Assembly: GCF_033304615.1 (NCBI RefSeq)
Contig: NZ_CP129118.1
Span: 1,360,001-1,424,000 of the forward strand
Reading direction: 5' to 3'
From: Sporosarcina oncorhynchi
Lineage (GTDB): Bacteria > Bacillota > Bacilli > Bacillales_A > Planococcaceae
Length of the DNA stretch: 64,000 nucleotides
In this document: positions 17,032-26,920 of the stretch, piece by piece
How positions within the stretch are numbered: the stretch's first letter is position 1
Layout: each line of letters begins with the position of its first letter
Made by a program: the position numbers and the translations under genes
Notes under the pieces: generated by a model
Seen by the model: the letters and a program-made list of their open reading frames with translations, nothing else
What the model was told of the DNA's origin: nothing
Database searches by the model: none

Positions 17032-17637
17032 GTGTACGATTACATTAAAGGTATAGTCACCCGGGTTACACCGGAATACATAACGCTTGAACAGGGTGGT
17101 ATCGGATGGCAGATTATGACACCAAATCCGTATGCTTTTCATCAGACAGAGGACATCCAGCAAATCTTCACGTATCTACATGTACGCGAAGATATGCAAT
17201 GGCTACTCGGATTCAAATCACTTGAGCAACGGGAACTGTTCAAAAAGCTCATCACTGTTTCAGGAATTGGTCCAAAAGGAGCGTTGGCCATTCTTGCAAG
17301 TGGCATTCCTTCACAAGTGATTGGTGCCATTGAAAGCGAAGATGAGGCTTTCCTTGTGAAATTCCCTGGTGTCGGCAAAAAGACGGCCCGCCAGATGATT
17401 TTGGATTTAAAAGGGAAACTCAGCGATCTGTTTACCGAAATTGAATTTCCTGATACGGCTTCCTCTCTGTTATCAATGGCGGAAAACGATTCGCTTGAAG
17501 AAGCATTTCTTGCATTGCAAGCACTCGGTTACTCACAGCGTGAATTAACGAAAGTACGACCTGAAATGCAGAAAGAAGAACTTGATACAGAAGGCTATAT
17601 GAAAATTGCGTTAAGTCTGCTTTTGAAACAGAAGTGA
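17032..17637 (+). CDS. ruvA: Holliday junction branch migration protein RuvA
   Basis: 201 residues from a GTG after AGGGGGAGAATGAC. RuvA binds four-way junctions as a tetramer and loads RuvB. An N-terminal OB fold ('MYDYIKGIVTRV') precedes two helix-hairpin-helix motifs ('VSGIGPKGALAIL' and 'FPGVGKKTARQMILDLKGKL') and the C-terminal RuvB-binding domain. Followed after 33 bases by ruvB. Confidence 0.97.
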   Translation: MYDYIKGIVTRVTPEYITLEQGGIGWQIMTPNPYAFHQTEDIQQIFTYLHVREDMQWLLGFKSLEQRELFKKLITVSGIGPKGALAILASGIPSQVIGAIESEDEAFLVKFPGVGKKTARQMILDLKGKLSDLFTEIEFPDTASSLLSMAENDSLEEAFLALQALGYSQRELTKVRPEMQKEELDTEGYMKIALSLLLKQK

Positions 17638-17670
17638 TGAAGATAAATAGGAGAGGAGGAATGGTCGAAG

Positions 17671-18675
17671 ATGGATCGGGTCATTTCAAGTGAACAAACG
17701 AATTATGATGATAACTTTGAACAATCGCTGCGTCCACAAACGCTGCAACAGTATATTGGACAAGAAAAAGTCAAAGACAATCTGAGTATTTTCATCCAAG
17801 CGGCAAAAGGCAGAAGTGAAAGTTTGGATCATGTTCTTTTATATGGACCTCCGGGGCTTGGGAAAACAACTCTGGCATCTGTCATTGCGAACGAGATGGG
17901 GGTCAATGTTAAGATGACAAGTGGTCCTGCGATCGAGCGTCCGGGAGATCTTGCCGCTGTCGTTTCGTCTCTTGAGCCAGGAGATGTGTTGTTCATCGAT
18001 GAAATCCATCGGTTAAACCGTTCCATCGAGGAAGTGCTATACCCTGCGATGGAAGACTTCTGTCTTGATATTGTCGTAGGCAAAGGACCTTCCGCGAAAT
18101 CGATTCGTCTTGACCTACCTCCCTTTACATTGATTGGTGCCACAACAAGAGCAGGTTCACTATCAGCGCCTTTACGCGATCGTTTCGGTGTTCCATTACG
18201 GCTTGAGTATTATGAAGAAGGTCCGCTGAAAGAGATTGTCATACGAAGTGCGAGTCTTTTCGATGTTGCAATCGATACAAGTGCTGCTGTTGAAATTGCC
18301 AGGCGTTCTAGGGGAACACCACGTATAGCAAACCGACTTCTCAGAAGAGTGCGTGACTATGCGCAAGTGCGAGGAGATGGCAATATTACGATGGCGATTG
18401 CGAAAGAGGCACTCGAAATGCTACAGGTAGATTCGCACGGACTAGATCACATTGACCACAAACTTGTTAAAAGTATGATTGAGCGTTTCAGAGGTGGACC
18501 TGTCGGTATCGATACAATCGCCGCAAGCATTGGAGAAGAATCGATTACAATTGAAGATGTCTATGAACCGTATCTTCTGCAGATCGGCTTCATCCAGCGC
18601 ACGCCGCGAGGAAGAGTTGCAACTGGACTCGCTTATAGCCATTTCGGTTATGCTATGCCTGAAGGCCTTGAATGA
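17671..18675 (+). CDS. ruvB: Holliday junction helicase motor RuvB
   Basis: 334 residues. A hexameric AAA+ ATPase that drives branch migration with RuvA. Walker [12 protein letters not shown], Walker [10 protein letters not shown], sensor '[19 protein letters not shown]' and the C-terminal winged-helix end '[11 protein letters not shown]' are all present. First codons are ATG with AGGAGG upstream. No RuvC gene is adjacent, as usual in Firmicutes. Confidence 0.98.
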   Translation: MDRVISSEQTNYDDNFEQSLRPQTLQQYIGQEKVKDNLSIFIQAAKGRSESLDHVLLYGPPGLGKTTLASVIANEMGVNVKMTSGPAIERPGDLAAVVSSLEPGDVLFIDEIHRLNRSIEEVLYPAMEDFCLDIVVGKGPSAKSIRLDLPPFTLIGATTRAGSLSAPLRDRFGVPLRLEYYEEGPLKEIVIRSASLFDVAIDTSAAVEIARRSRGTPRIANRLLRRVRDYAQVRGDGNITMAIAKEALEMLQVDSHGLDHIDHKLVKSMIERFRGGPVGIDTIAASIGEESITIEDVYEPYLLQIGFIQRTPRGRVATGLAYSHFGYAMPEGLE

Positions 18676-18730
18676 CCGCTACGTACTGAAAAAAATGATC
18701 ACTTTACAATAAAAGGAGTATACAGAACTA

Positions 18731-19771
18731 ATGGATGTTAATGATTTCGATTTTGAATTGCCTGACCGTCTAATTGCCCAAACCCCATTGGTCGATAGAA
18801 CGGCAAGCAAGCTAATGGTGTTGGACAAGCAGACAGGTGAAGTGAAACATCGACAATTTCGCCAAATCATCGATGAACTGGATGCTGGCGATATGATTGT
18901 GTTAAACGACACGCGTGTACTTCCTGCACGTTTAATTGGCATTAAAGAAGATACAGGTGCTTCCATCGAAGTATTGTTATTGAAAGAAACAGGCAAAGAT
19001 GAATGGGAAACATTAGTCAAGCCAGCAAAACGTATTAAAGTGGGTACAATCGTCACATTCGGAGACGGTCGTTTGACGGCGGAGTGCACGGGCGTGATGG
19101 ATCAAGGCGGTCGGATGTTCAAATTCCGTTATGAAGGCATCTTTTACGAGATTCTGGATGCGCTTGGTCAAATGCCACTTCCGCCATATATAACAGAGAC
19201 ACTGGATGATCAGTCGCGCTATCAGACCGTTTTTGCAAAAGAAAGAGGTTCAGCGGCGGCACCGACGGCCGGTCTACATTTCACGGAAGAAATTCTTCAA
19301 GCGATTAAAGACAAAGGCATAGGGATCGAGTTCATCACCTTGCATGTTGGTCTAGGTACTTTCCGTCCAGTGAGTGTCGACACAATCGAAGACCATACGA
19401 TGCATGCGGAATATTATCAAGTCAATGAAAGCACGGCGAACGCGATAAACGAAACAAAAGCGAACGGCGGAAATATCATTGCTATCGGTACGACTTCAGC
19501 AAGAACACTTGAGACAATTGCTACAGAGAACGATGGGAAAATTGTTGCATCCAGCGGGTGGACATCGATTTTCATCTATCCTGGGTATGAATTCAGTATC
19601 CTCGACGGCATGTTGACGAACTTTCATTTACCGAAGTCTACATTGATCATGCTTATATCTGCATTGGCTACACGCGAACATGTACTCGCCGCCTACAATG
19701 AAGCGGTCAAAGAGAATTACCGTTTCTTCAGTTTCGGGGACGCAATGTTCATCAAACCACAAAAAAAGTAA
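18731..19771 (+). CDS. queA: S-adenosylmethionine:tRNA ribosyltransferase-isomerase QueA
   Basis: 346 residues. QueA transfers and rearranges the ribosyl group of SAM onto preQ1 in tRNA to make epoxyqueuosine. Family motifs '[14 protein letters not shown]', '[12 protein letters not shown]', '[12 protein letters not shown]' and '[10 protein letters not shown]' are visible. It lies directly before tgt, the enzyme that inserts preQ1, so the two steps are encoded in order of the shared pathway. Confidence 0.97.
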   Translation: MDVNDFDFELPDRLIAQTPLVDRTASKLMVLDKQTGEVKHRQFRQIIDELDAGDMIVLNDTRVLPARLIGIKEDTGASIEVLLLKETGKDEWETLVKPAKRIKVGTIVTFGDGRLTAECTGVMDQGGRMFKFRYEGIFYEILDALGQMPLPPYITETLDDQSRYQTVFAKERGSAAAPTAGLHFTEEILQAIKDKGIGIEFITLHVGLGTFRPVSVDTIEDHTMHAEYYQVNESTANAINETKANGGNIIAIGTTSARTLETIATENDGKIVASSGWTSIFIYPGYEFSILDGMLTNFHLPKSTLIMLISALATREHVLAAYNEAVKENYRFFSFGDAMFIKPQKK

Positions 19772-20953
<1,182 letters not shown>

Positions 20954-20992
20954 ATCTTGTATAATAAATCGAGAGAAGAGGGGGGAAATTAA

Positions 20993-21268
20993 ATGAATGG
21001 TGATATGTTAGGTACTTTGCTTCCGATTGTTGCGATGTTCGCGATCATGTGGTTCTTGCTGATCCGACCTGCACAAAAGAGACAAAAGCAGACAAAGTCG
21101 ATGCAAGAGAGCTTGAAACGTGGCGATAAGGTTATTACAATCGGCGGTATCCACGGTACAATCGATGCAGTAGACGATTCCTCCGTGTTCTTAAAAGTTG
21201 CGGAAGGCATGACTATGCAGTTCGACAGACAAGCTGTTGGCCGCGTAGTGGATACAAGCGCAATCTGA
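20993..21268 (+). CDS. yajC: Sec translocase accessory subunit YajC
   Basis: 91 residues. One N-terminal membrane helix (about residues 5-22, 'LLPIVAMFAIMWFLLIRP') and a small cytoplasmic domain with 'GDKVITIGGIHGTI'. YajC associates with SecDF. The ribosome-binding site GAGGGGGG is strong. secDF is 2.8 kb downstream, separated here by a DUF421 gene, spoVB and comN, as in B. subtilis. Confidence 0.94.
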   Translation: MNGDMLGTLLPIVAMFAIMWFLLIRPAQKRQKQTKSMQESLKRGDKVITIGGIHGTIDAVDDSSVFLKVAEGMTMQFDRQAVGRVVDTSAI

Positions 21269-21307
21269 TCATTAATCGTATGCGGCTACATGTCCGCGGT
21301 ACGTATG

Positions 21308-21350
21308 AAGAGGCAGTGTACAGGGAATCCCTGTAAACCGCCTCTTTTTT
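21308..21350 (+). terminator. Intrinsic terminator after yajC
   Basis: Long interrupted stem: outer AAGAGGC/GCCTCTT and inner TACAGGG/CCCTGTA around AAT, followed by a T run. Ends the queA-tgt-yajC transcript. Confidence 0.85.
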
Positions 21351-21403
21351 GTGTATATTCCTGTTCTGGATAAGGCATCCTTTCTATGAAAGGAGGGATT
21401 TTT

Positions 21404-22045
21404 ATGCATGATCTACTCATTATCGGTTTCAGAACGATATTCATGTATGCGCTTATTGTCTTTATCCTCAGGGTGATGGGGAAAAGAGAAGTGGGGGAGT
21501 TAAGCATTATCGACGTCGTCATATTTGTCATTATGGCAGAAGTGGTGGCATTTGCATTGGATTCCCCCGATAAAAAAATAAGCCACTCTCTCGTCCCGCT
21601 ATTTCTATTGCTTGGCATTCAGTTATTGACTTCTTTTATTTCACTAAAGAGCAAGAAATTCAGGGACATTGTGGACGGTGACCCTACGATCATTATTCAA
21701 GATGGCATCATACAAGAAGAAGAGATGCGCAAACAGCGGTATAACTTGGATGATTTGTTTCAACAATTACGTGAAAAGCAGGTCGGATCTGTGCTCGAAG
21801 TGACGCATGCCTATTTAGAACCATCAGGAAATCTTTCGGTATTTACAAAAGAGGATACAGCACCTGTATTAGACCTAATTTCAGACGGTGTTCTTCAAAC
21901 GAGACATATTCAACTGATAGGAAAATCGGAAGAATGGCTTGTAAGCGGTTTGAAAGAACTTGGTGTCAACGATGTGGAAAAAGTTTTTTATTGTTGCTAT
22001 GAAAACGGGGTGCTTCATTTTCAGTTGAAACAAGACTATCAATAA
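21404..22045 (+). CDS. yrbG: DUF421 (YetF-like) membrane protein, YrbG equivalent
   Basis: 213 residues from the ATG at 21404, which follows AAAGGAGGG at ideal distance; the ATG at 21386 is inside the same leader and lacks a site. Three membrane helices in the first ~80 residues are followed by the conserved cytoplasmic DUF421 domain ('KKFRDIVDGDPTIIIQDG', 'LDDLFQQLREKQVGSV'). YetF-type proteins occur in spore formers and some affect spore heat resistance; the molecular function is unknown. It converges on spoVB, overlapping its stop by 7 bases. Confidence 0.85.
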   Translation: MHDLLIIGFRTIFMYALIVFILRVMGKREVGELSIIDVVIFVIMAEVVAFALDSPDKKISHSLVPLFLLLGIQLLTSFISLKSKKFRDIVDGDPTIIIQDGIIQEEEMRKQRYNLDDLFQQLREKQVGSVLEVTHAYLEPSGNLSVFTKEDTAPVLDLISDGVLQTRHIQLIGKSEEWLVSGLKELGVNDVEKVFYCCYENGVLHFQLKQDYQ

Positions 22046-23556
22046 GCTTTAACTAGCCTTCTTAACATTAGGATATCGTTTTTCTTCACCTGGCCGAAAA
22101 GGATAAGGATGACAAGTAGGAACAAAGTCGTTATCAAACATTCCGTCAACAAACCGAATTGGTTGATCGGAATGAAAATCGGGCGGATAACCGCCGTCAT
22201 GATGAATGACACATACGGAAGGGCGAACATTGTAAAGCCTGCACCAGCAGCTTTGTTCTTACGCAAAGTGGCAATATGCAGAAAAGAAGTTACAAGGACG
22301 CCGAACCCGATAGCGAGCACAGCTCCGGTCACCTGTAATCCAGCTTGTGAAGCTAAGATGAACATGACTCCTAATTTTGCAATCCCGCCATAAACGGAAT
22401 TCATCATTCCGGCTTTAGCATCGCCCGTCGCCTGTAAAATTGAATAGAGCGGACTTTGAATATAATAAAAGAAAAAGACCGGGGCAAGGAGCGACATATA
22501 GGAACCGCCTTCAGAAATCTTGAACAATTTTTCGGCCAAATCTTGTCCATGGATATAAAAAACTGCAGCTGCGAAAGCACCAGTCAATGCGGATAGACGC
22601 AAAGCCAACTGGATACGCTCTTGCAGTTTCTTTTTGTTGCTCGTAGCAACCGCTCCGCTCACAGCGGGCACAAGCACGACTGAGAGGGCGTAGGGGATGA
22701 AAGCAGGGAATAGCAGTAAAGGGATTAAAACGCCCGAGATGATCCCGTAGAGCGATGTAGCCGCTACTGCTCCGACACCTGCCAATGAAAGGGCGCGCAA
22801 AAAAATGATTGGTTCAAGAAACCATGTGAACGTCCCGAATAATCGGCTTCCGGAAGATGGAAGTGCGATGGACAGAATTGGCTCCATCGGAAAGCGTTCT
22901 TTTGAAACAGAGGTTTTCCCCTCTTTCCGTTTATGCTGATGGTATTTGAAATATAAGTAAACCGCTGATAATCCTTCAGCGAGTAACGTGATCCCCATTG
23001 CATATGCTGCATTCATTGCACTGTTGTCAGGGACAAGTAGAACCGGCAATAACATCGTAATCAGTATAATACGAAACAGTTGCTCAATGATCTGGGACCA
23101 CGCAGTCTCCTCGATTCTTACAATCCCTTGGAAATAGCCACGTATCAATCCACCGACGGCCGCAATAGGAATAATTGCAATTCCGACGTATAACGCCGTA
23201 GACGTTGCCGCATTCCCGAGTAAAGTCTCTGAAAGGAAGGGGACGAAAAGGACGGATAAAGGTATGAAGATGATTGCTGTCACGATTGTAATGACGGTCG
23301 CTGTCTTCATAACTGCAGGAAGCCTTGCAGAATCGCCTTTTGCCTTTAATTCAGCGATCACTTTCGCCACAGCAATCGGAACACCCAATTGGACGAGCGA
23401 CAGGAAGAAAATGAAAGCGGGGAAAGCGGTCATATAAATACCGACCGCCTCTTCACCTGCAACACGCATGAACTGGATACGATAGACGAATCCCAATAGC
23501 TTGGTCATAAAGACGGCGATCATTAATATGGCGGTTCCACGAATGAATGTGGACAT
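22039..23556 (-). CDS. spoVB: SpoVB-like polysaccharide/lipid flippase (MOP superfamily)
   Basis: 505 residues on the minus strand; the start is the ATG at 23556, preceded by GAAGGAG, not the open frame seven codons upstream. Twelve or more membrane helices; N-terminus 'STFIRGTAILMIAVFMTKLL' and 'GVPIAVAKVIAELKAKG' are typical of SpoVB. SpoVB is needed for spore cortex synthesis and is thought to flip lipid-linked peptidoglycan precursor, like MurJ. Divergent from comN and convergent with the DUF421 gene. Confidence 0.88.
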   Translation of the reverse strand: MSTFIRGTAILMIAVFMTKLLGFVYRIQFMRVAGEEAVGIYMTAFPAFIFFLSLVQLGVPIAVAKVIAELKAKGDSARLPAVMKTATVITIVTAIIFIPLSVLFVPFLSETLLGNAATSTALYVGIAIIPIAAVGGLIRGYFQGIVRIEETAWSQIIEQLFRIILITMLLPVLLVPDNSAMNAAYAMGITLLAEGLSAVYLYFKYHQHKRKEGKTSVSKERFPMEPILSIALPSSGSRLFGTFTWFLEPIIFLRALSLAGVGAVAATSLYGIISGVLIPLLLFPAFIPYALSVVLVPAVSGAVATSNKKKLQERIQLALRLSALTGAFAAAVFYIHGQDLAEKLFKISEGGSYMSLLAPVFFFYYIQSPLYSILQATGDAKAGMMNSVYGGIAKLGVMFILASQAGLQVTGAVLAIGFGVLVTSFLHIATLRKNKAAGAGFTMFALPYVSFIMTAVIRPIFIPINQFGLLTECLITTLFLLVILILFGQVKKNDILMLRRLVKAY

Positions 23557-23653
23557 TTTTAAACAACTCCTTCTCAATTCCGGTCATTTCGTATACACTA
23601 AACCTATGCACAGGTTTGTCTGTTTACGACTGAACGGGAAAGGAATGGGGAAG

Positions 23654-23965
23654 GTGAAGATTCAATTCGAAAAGTTATACGATCAAGCACTGCCGGCAAT
23701 CCAAAGCAAGCGGAATGAACTTATTCTGTATGGCTATCCTACAGTGACCAATCCGGAAATCTGGGATTACTGTGTCAAAAAAAAATGGCGCAAAAAAAAT
23801 ATATCTACTATGCGTATCCATGAAATCGTCAATGATGTGCTCAGATTGACATCGGCAGAATTCATGACGTATACACAAATTGAAGAGCAAAGAGGCTCTA
23901 ACTGGTTCTCAGACTTGAACAGTGATGAATTGCAATTGCTGCTGTCGCCGAAGAGTTCAATGTAA
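23654..23965 (+). CDS. comN: ComN-like post-transcriptional regulator (YrzD)
   Basis: 103 residues from the GTG at 23654, 9 bases after AAAGGA; the ATG at 23645 is an alternative with a site almost touching it. The protein matches the short ComN family by pattern: 'LILYGYPTVTNPEIWDYCV', 'KKWRKKN', 'RIHEIVNDVL' and 'NWFSDL'. In B. subtilis ComN controls comE mRNA localisation/translation for competence and sits between spoVB and secDF, as here. This fits with the pilus/competence genes at the window start. Confidence 0.8.
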   Translation: MKIQFEKLYDQALPAIQSKRNELILYGYPTVTNPEIWDYCVKKKWRKKNISTMRIHEIVNDVLRLTSAEFMTYTQIEEQRGSNWFSDLNSDELQLLLSPKSSM

Positions 23966-23974
23966 ACCAAGCTA

Positions 23975-23988
23975 TACTGGGCGCCCAG
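23975..23988. promoter_or_regulatory. Perfect 14-bp palindrome upstream of the secDF promoter
   Basis: ACTGGGCGCCCAGT ends three bases before the -35 box (TTGACA, 23992). There is no T run after it, so it is not a standard terminator for comN. It could be an operator. Protein partner unknown. Confidence 0.35.
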
Positions 23989-23991
23989 TGA

Positions 23992-24020
23992 TTTGACAGA
24001 TGGTAGTCTCTGTCTCATAA
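23992..24020 (+). promoter_or_regulatory. Sigma-A promoter of secDF
   Basis: Perfect TTGACA (23992-23997), 17-bp spacer, CATAAT (24015-24020), about 74 bases upstream of the start. Confidence 0.72.
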
Positions 24021-24093
24021 TTGGAGTGTTGTATTTTTAAAAACTGTACATAGCAATCCTTTGCCGCTCGTTGTACAGAGGGGGAACTAATTG

Positions 24094-26370
24094 ATGAAGA
24101 AAAGAAGCCGGATTATAGCGTTTTTACTACTGCTCGTCATGTTAGGGTCGTTAGTAAGCACTACATCCAAACCAATCATAAAAGACGTACGACTTGGACT
24201 GGATTTGCAAGGCGGATTTGAAGTTCTGTATGAAGTACTGCCGCTTAAGGGCAAAGAGGAAAAGGTTATTAATGAAGAAGTAGTAAGCGATACTGCAGGC
24301 GCACTCGTCAAGCGTGTCGACGTACTCGGTGTCAATGAACCGGTTATCACTGTTGAATCAAACAACCGAATCCGTGTTCAGCTAGCCGGTGTCGAAGATC
24401 AGGAATCCGCTCGTGAACTTTTGTCTACACAGGCAAATCTAACGTTCCGTGATGCAGATGACAATCTGATGCTTGACGGAGATGATCTAAAAGAAGGAAA
24501 AGCGAAAGCAAACTTCGGACAGAACGGCAATCCTGTTGTCACGCTTGAAATGAAAGACCCTGACAAATTCGGTAAAGTCACTTCCGAAATTTCGAAAATG
24601 CCGGAAAACGTCATGGTCATCTGGATGGACTTTGAAGAAGGTGTCGACTCGTATCGCGAAGAGCGTATGAAGCCGGAATCGGAACAGAAATTCATTTCAG
24701 CACCTTCTGTTCGACAAACTATCAATTCTTCCAATGTTGAAATATCAGGTAGTTTTTCAGTTGACGAAACAAAAGATTTGGCTGGAATTTTAAATGCAGG
24801 TGCACTCCCAGTTCATTTGGAAGAGATTTATTCAACTTCTGTTGGTGCGCAATTCGGCGCTCAAGCATTGGATAAAACAATTATTGCAGGGATTGTCGGT
24901 ATATCATTAATACTCATTTTTATGCTGATCTATTACCGTGTCCCTGGTTTTGTAGCGGTCATCACTTTGTCCGTTTATATTTATCTCATTTTGCTTGTCT
25001 TTACACGCATCAATGGGGTATTGACACTACCAGGTATTGCAGCGCTGATGCTCGGGGTCGGTATGGCAGTCGATGCCAACATCTTGACGTATGAGCGTAT
25101 TAAAGAAGAGCTCCGGATCGGAAAATCGGTCAAGACGTCGTTTACAGTTGGAGCTAAATCTGCATTTACGGCAATCCTAGATGCGAACATCACAACATTG
25201 CTTGCAGCAGTAGTTCTGTTCATCTTCGGGACAAGCTCCGTCAAAGGTTTCGCGACGATGCTCATCATCAGTATCCTTGTCAGCTTCCTTACAGCTGTAT
25301 GGGGTTCACGTCTGTTGCTTGGTCTTCTCGTGCATAGTGGATTCCTTGACGGGAAAACGAACCTTTTCGGAATATCGAAGAAACGCGTGCATGCCCCAGA
25401 AGAGAATGTCGATACATTCGATCTGACAACGAAATTTGATCGTTTTGATTTTGTTCATTCACGGAAGAAATTTTATGCGCTGTCCATAGTTCTTATTGTT
25501 TCAGGAATCATTGTTCTAGGTATCTTCAAATTAAACCTAGGCATTGACTTCTCTGGTGGAACCCGAGTTGAAATCCTTTCTGATAAGTCCTTGACGACTG
25601 AAGAGGTTTCAGCAGCACTTGAAGAACTTGGTCAACCTTCATCCGATATCGTTATTTCAGGCGATACGAACAATATTGGTGTTGTTCGCTACAAGGATGA
25701 ATTCAAGCAGGAAACTGTCAATAACATTAAAAAAGAACTTTCAGCCAAGTTTGGAGCTGATCCGAACGTATCCACTGTTTCCAATACAGTCGGTAAAGAA
25801 TTGGTTAAGAACGCATTCAAAGCTTTACTTATCGCAGGACTTGGCATCATCATCTATGTCGCCTTCCGTTTTGAGTGGCGCATGGGTGTATCTTCCATCA
25901 TCGGTCTCGTCCATGATGCATTCTTCATGGTAGCAGTGTTCAGTATAACGAGGCTGGAGGTTGACATCACCTTCATTGCGGCCGTGCTGACCATTGTCGG
26001 GTATTCCATCAACGATACGATTGTTACGTTTGACCGGATTCGTGAGAATATGCGGAAAGTCGGCAAGATCGACGATGCAAACCATTTGGCGGAAATTGTG
26101 AATAAATCATTACGTCAAACATTAGGGCGTTCTGTTAACACTGTATTGACTGTCATCTTTGTCGTTGTTGCATTGATTGCGCTAGGAGCGGAAGCCATCC
26201 GTCCGTTCTCTGTCGCTTTATTAATCGGTCTTCTAGCAGGTACGTATTCTTCCATCTTCATCTCAGCACAGATCTGGTTTGATTTGAAGAAGAGAGAATT
26301 GACAAAAGCCGGCGGGTTGAAGATTGAAAAAGAGAAAAAACAATGGGGTTCAGACGAACCAGTCGTATAA
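24094..26370 (+). CDS. secDF: Fused protein translocase subunit SecDF
   Basis: 758 residues from the ATG at 24094 after AGAGGGGG; a TTG directly before it is rejected. SecD and SecF are one polypeptide, the usual state in Bacillales. The SecD part (about 1-430) starts with 'IKDVRLGLDLQGGFEVLYEV', and the SecF part begins near residue 445 with 'FDFVHSRKKF' and 'LGIDFSGGT'. Twelve membrane helices are expected. SecDF uses the proton motive force to complete protein export with SecYEG and YajC. Terminated by a strong hairpin. Confidence 0.97.
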   Translation: MKKRSRIIAFLLLLVMLGSLVSTTSKPIIKDVRLGLDLQGGFEVLYEVLPLKGKEEKVINEEVVSDTAGALVKRVDVLGVNEPVITVESNNRIRVQLAGVEDQESARELLSTQANLTFRDADDNLMLDGDDLKEGKAKANFGQNGNPVVTLEMKDPDKFGKVTSEISKMPENVMVIWMDFEEGVDSYREERMKPESEQKFISAPSVRQTINSSNVEISGSFSVDETKDLAGILNAGALPVHLEEIYSTSVGAQFGAQALDKTIIAGIVGISLILIFMLIYYRVPGFVAVITLSVYIYLILLVFTRINGVLTLPGIAALMLGVGMAVDANILTYERIKEELRIGKSVKTSFTVGAKSAFTAILDANITTLLAAVVLFIFGTSSVKGFATMLIISILVSFLTAVWGSRLLLGLLVHSGFLDGKTNLFGISKKRVHAPEENVDTFDLTTKFDRFDFVHSRKKFYALSIVLIVSGIIVLGIFKLNLGIDFSGGTRVEILSDKSLTTEEVSAALEELGQPSSDIVISGDTNNIGVVRYKDEFKQETVNNIKKELSAKFGADPNVSTVSNTVGKELVKNAFKALLIAGLGIIIYVAFRFEWRMGVSSIIGLVHDAFFMVAVFSITRLEVDITFIAAVLTIVGYSINDTIVTFDRIRENMRKVGKIDDANHLAEIVNKSLRQTLGRSVNTVLTVIFVVVALIALGAEAIRPFSVALLIGLLAGTYSSIFISAQIWFDLKKRELTKAGGLKIEKEKKQWGSDEPVV

Positions 26371-26396
26371 TGATTTTACGTTTCAAATTTTCAATG

Positions 26397-26431
26397 AACA
26401 GGGTATACTTTGTGTATACTCTGTTTTTTTT
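26397..26431 (+). terminator. Intrinsic terminator after secDF
   Basis: Stem AACAGGGTATAC/GTATACTCTGTT with a 4-base loop and one mismatch, followed by T residues. Confidence 0.87.
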
Positions 26432-26463
26432 ATATATTTATTCGATTGAAAGGGGACTAATCG

Positions 26464-26793
26464 ATGAAACAACAATGGGCAATCATCTTAAGTATTATTT
26501 TCGCAATCTTAATCGCTGTTTTCGCTGTCTTGAACGTCGAAGCCGTGAAAGTGAATTATTTATTTGGTACGGCACAATTGCCACTAATTCTTGTGATCCT
26601 TTTCACCGCATTGCTCGGAGCTGCGATTAGCGGATTCATGGCCATGTTCAAAACGGTAAAGATGAACCGGAGAATCAGTGACTTGCAAAAAGAAAACACC
26701 GCAAAAGAGTTAATGATAGCTGATCAGCAAAACGAAATCGTGGCTATGCGGGATTCTGAAAAACCGCAACTTATTAAAGACAATATTGAATGA
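26464..26793 (+). CDS. LapA/DUF1049 membrane protein (YrvD equivalent)
   Basis: 109 residues. Two membrane helices (about 6-26 and 40-62) flank the short conserved 'FAVLNVEAVKVNYLFG', then a coiled-coil tail to the C-terminus. This is the LapA family, a small membrane assembly factor linked to lipopolysaccharide control in Gram-negatives but of unknown role in Firmicutes. The same gene lies between secDF and recJ in B. subtilis. Confidence 0.82.
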   Translation: MKQQWAIILSIIFAILIAVFAVLNVEAVKVNYLFGTAQLPLILVILFTALLGAAISGFMAMFKTVKMNRRISDLQKENTAKELMIADQQNEIVAMRDSEKPQLIKDNIE

Positions 26794-26804
26794 ATGTGTA
26801 GAAG

Positions 26805-26830
26805 ACACCCTTGATGCCGGGGTGTTTTTC
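26805..26830 (+). terminator. Intrinsic terminator after the LapA-family gene
   Basis: Stem ACACCC/GGGTGT with a 9-base loop and a T run (TTTTT C TTTT). Confidence 0.65.
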
Positions 26831-26920
26831 TTTTATGCAGATCTTTCCCGCATTCGCTTTCTGCCCCTTTAAGTAATAGGGTATCTCCTATATAATGAAA
26901 CGTAGAGGAAGTGATTCAAA

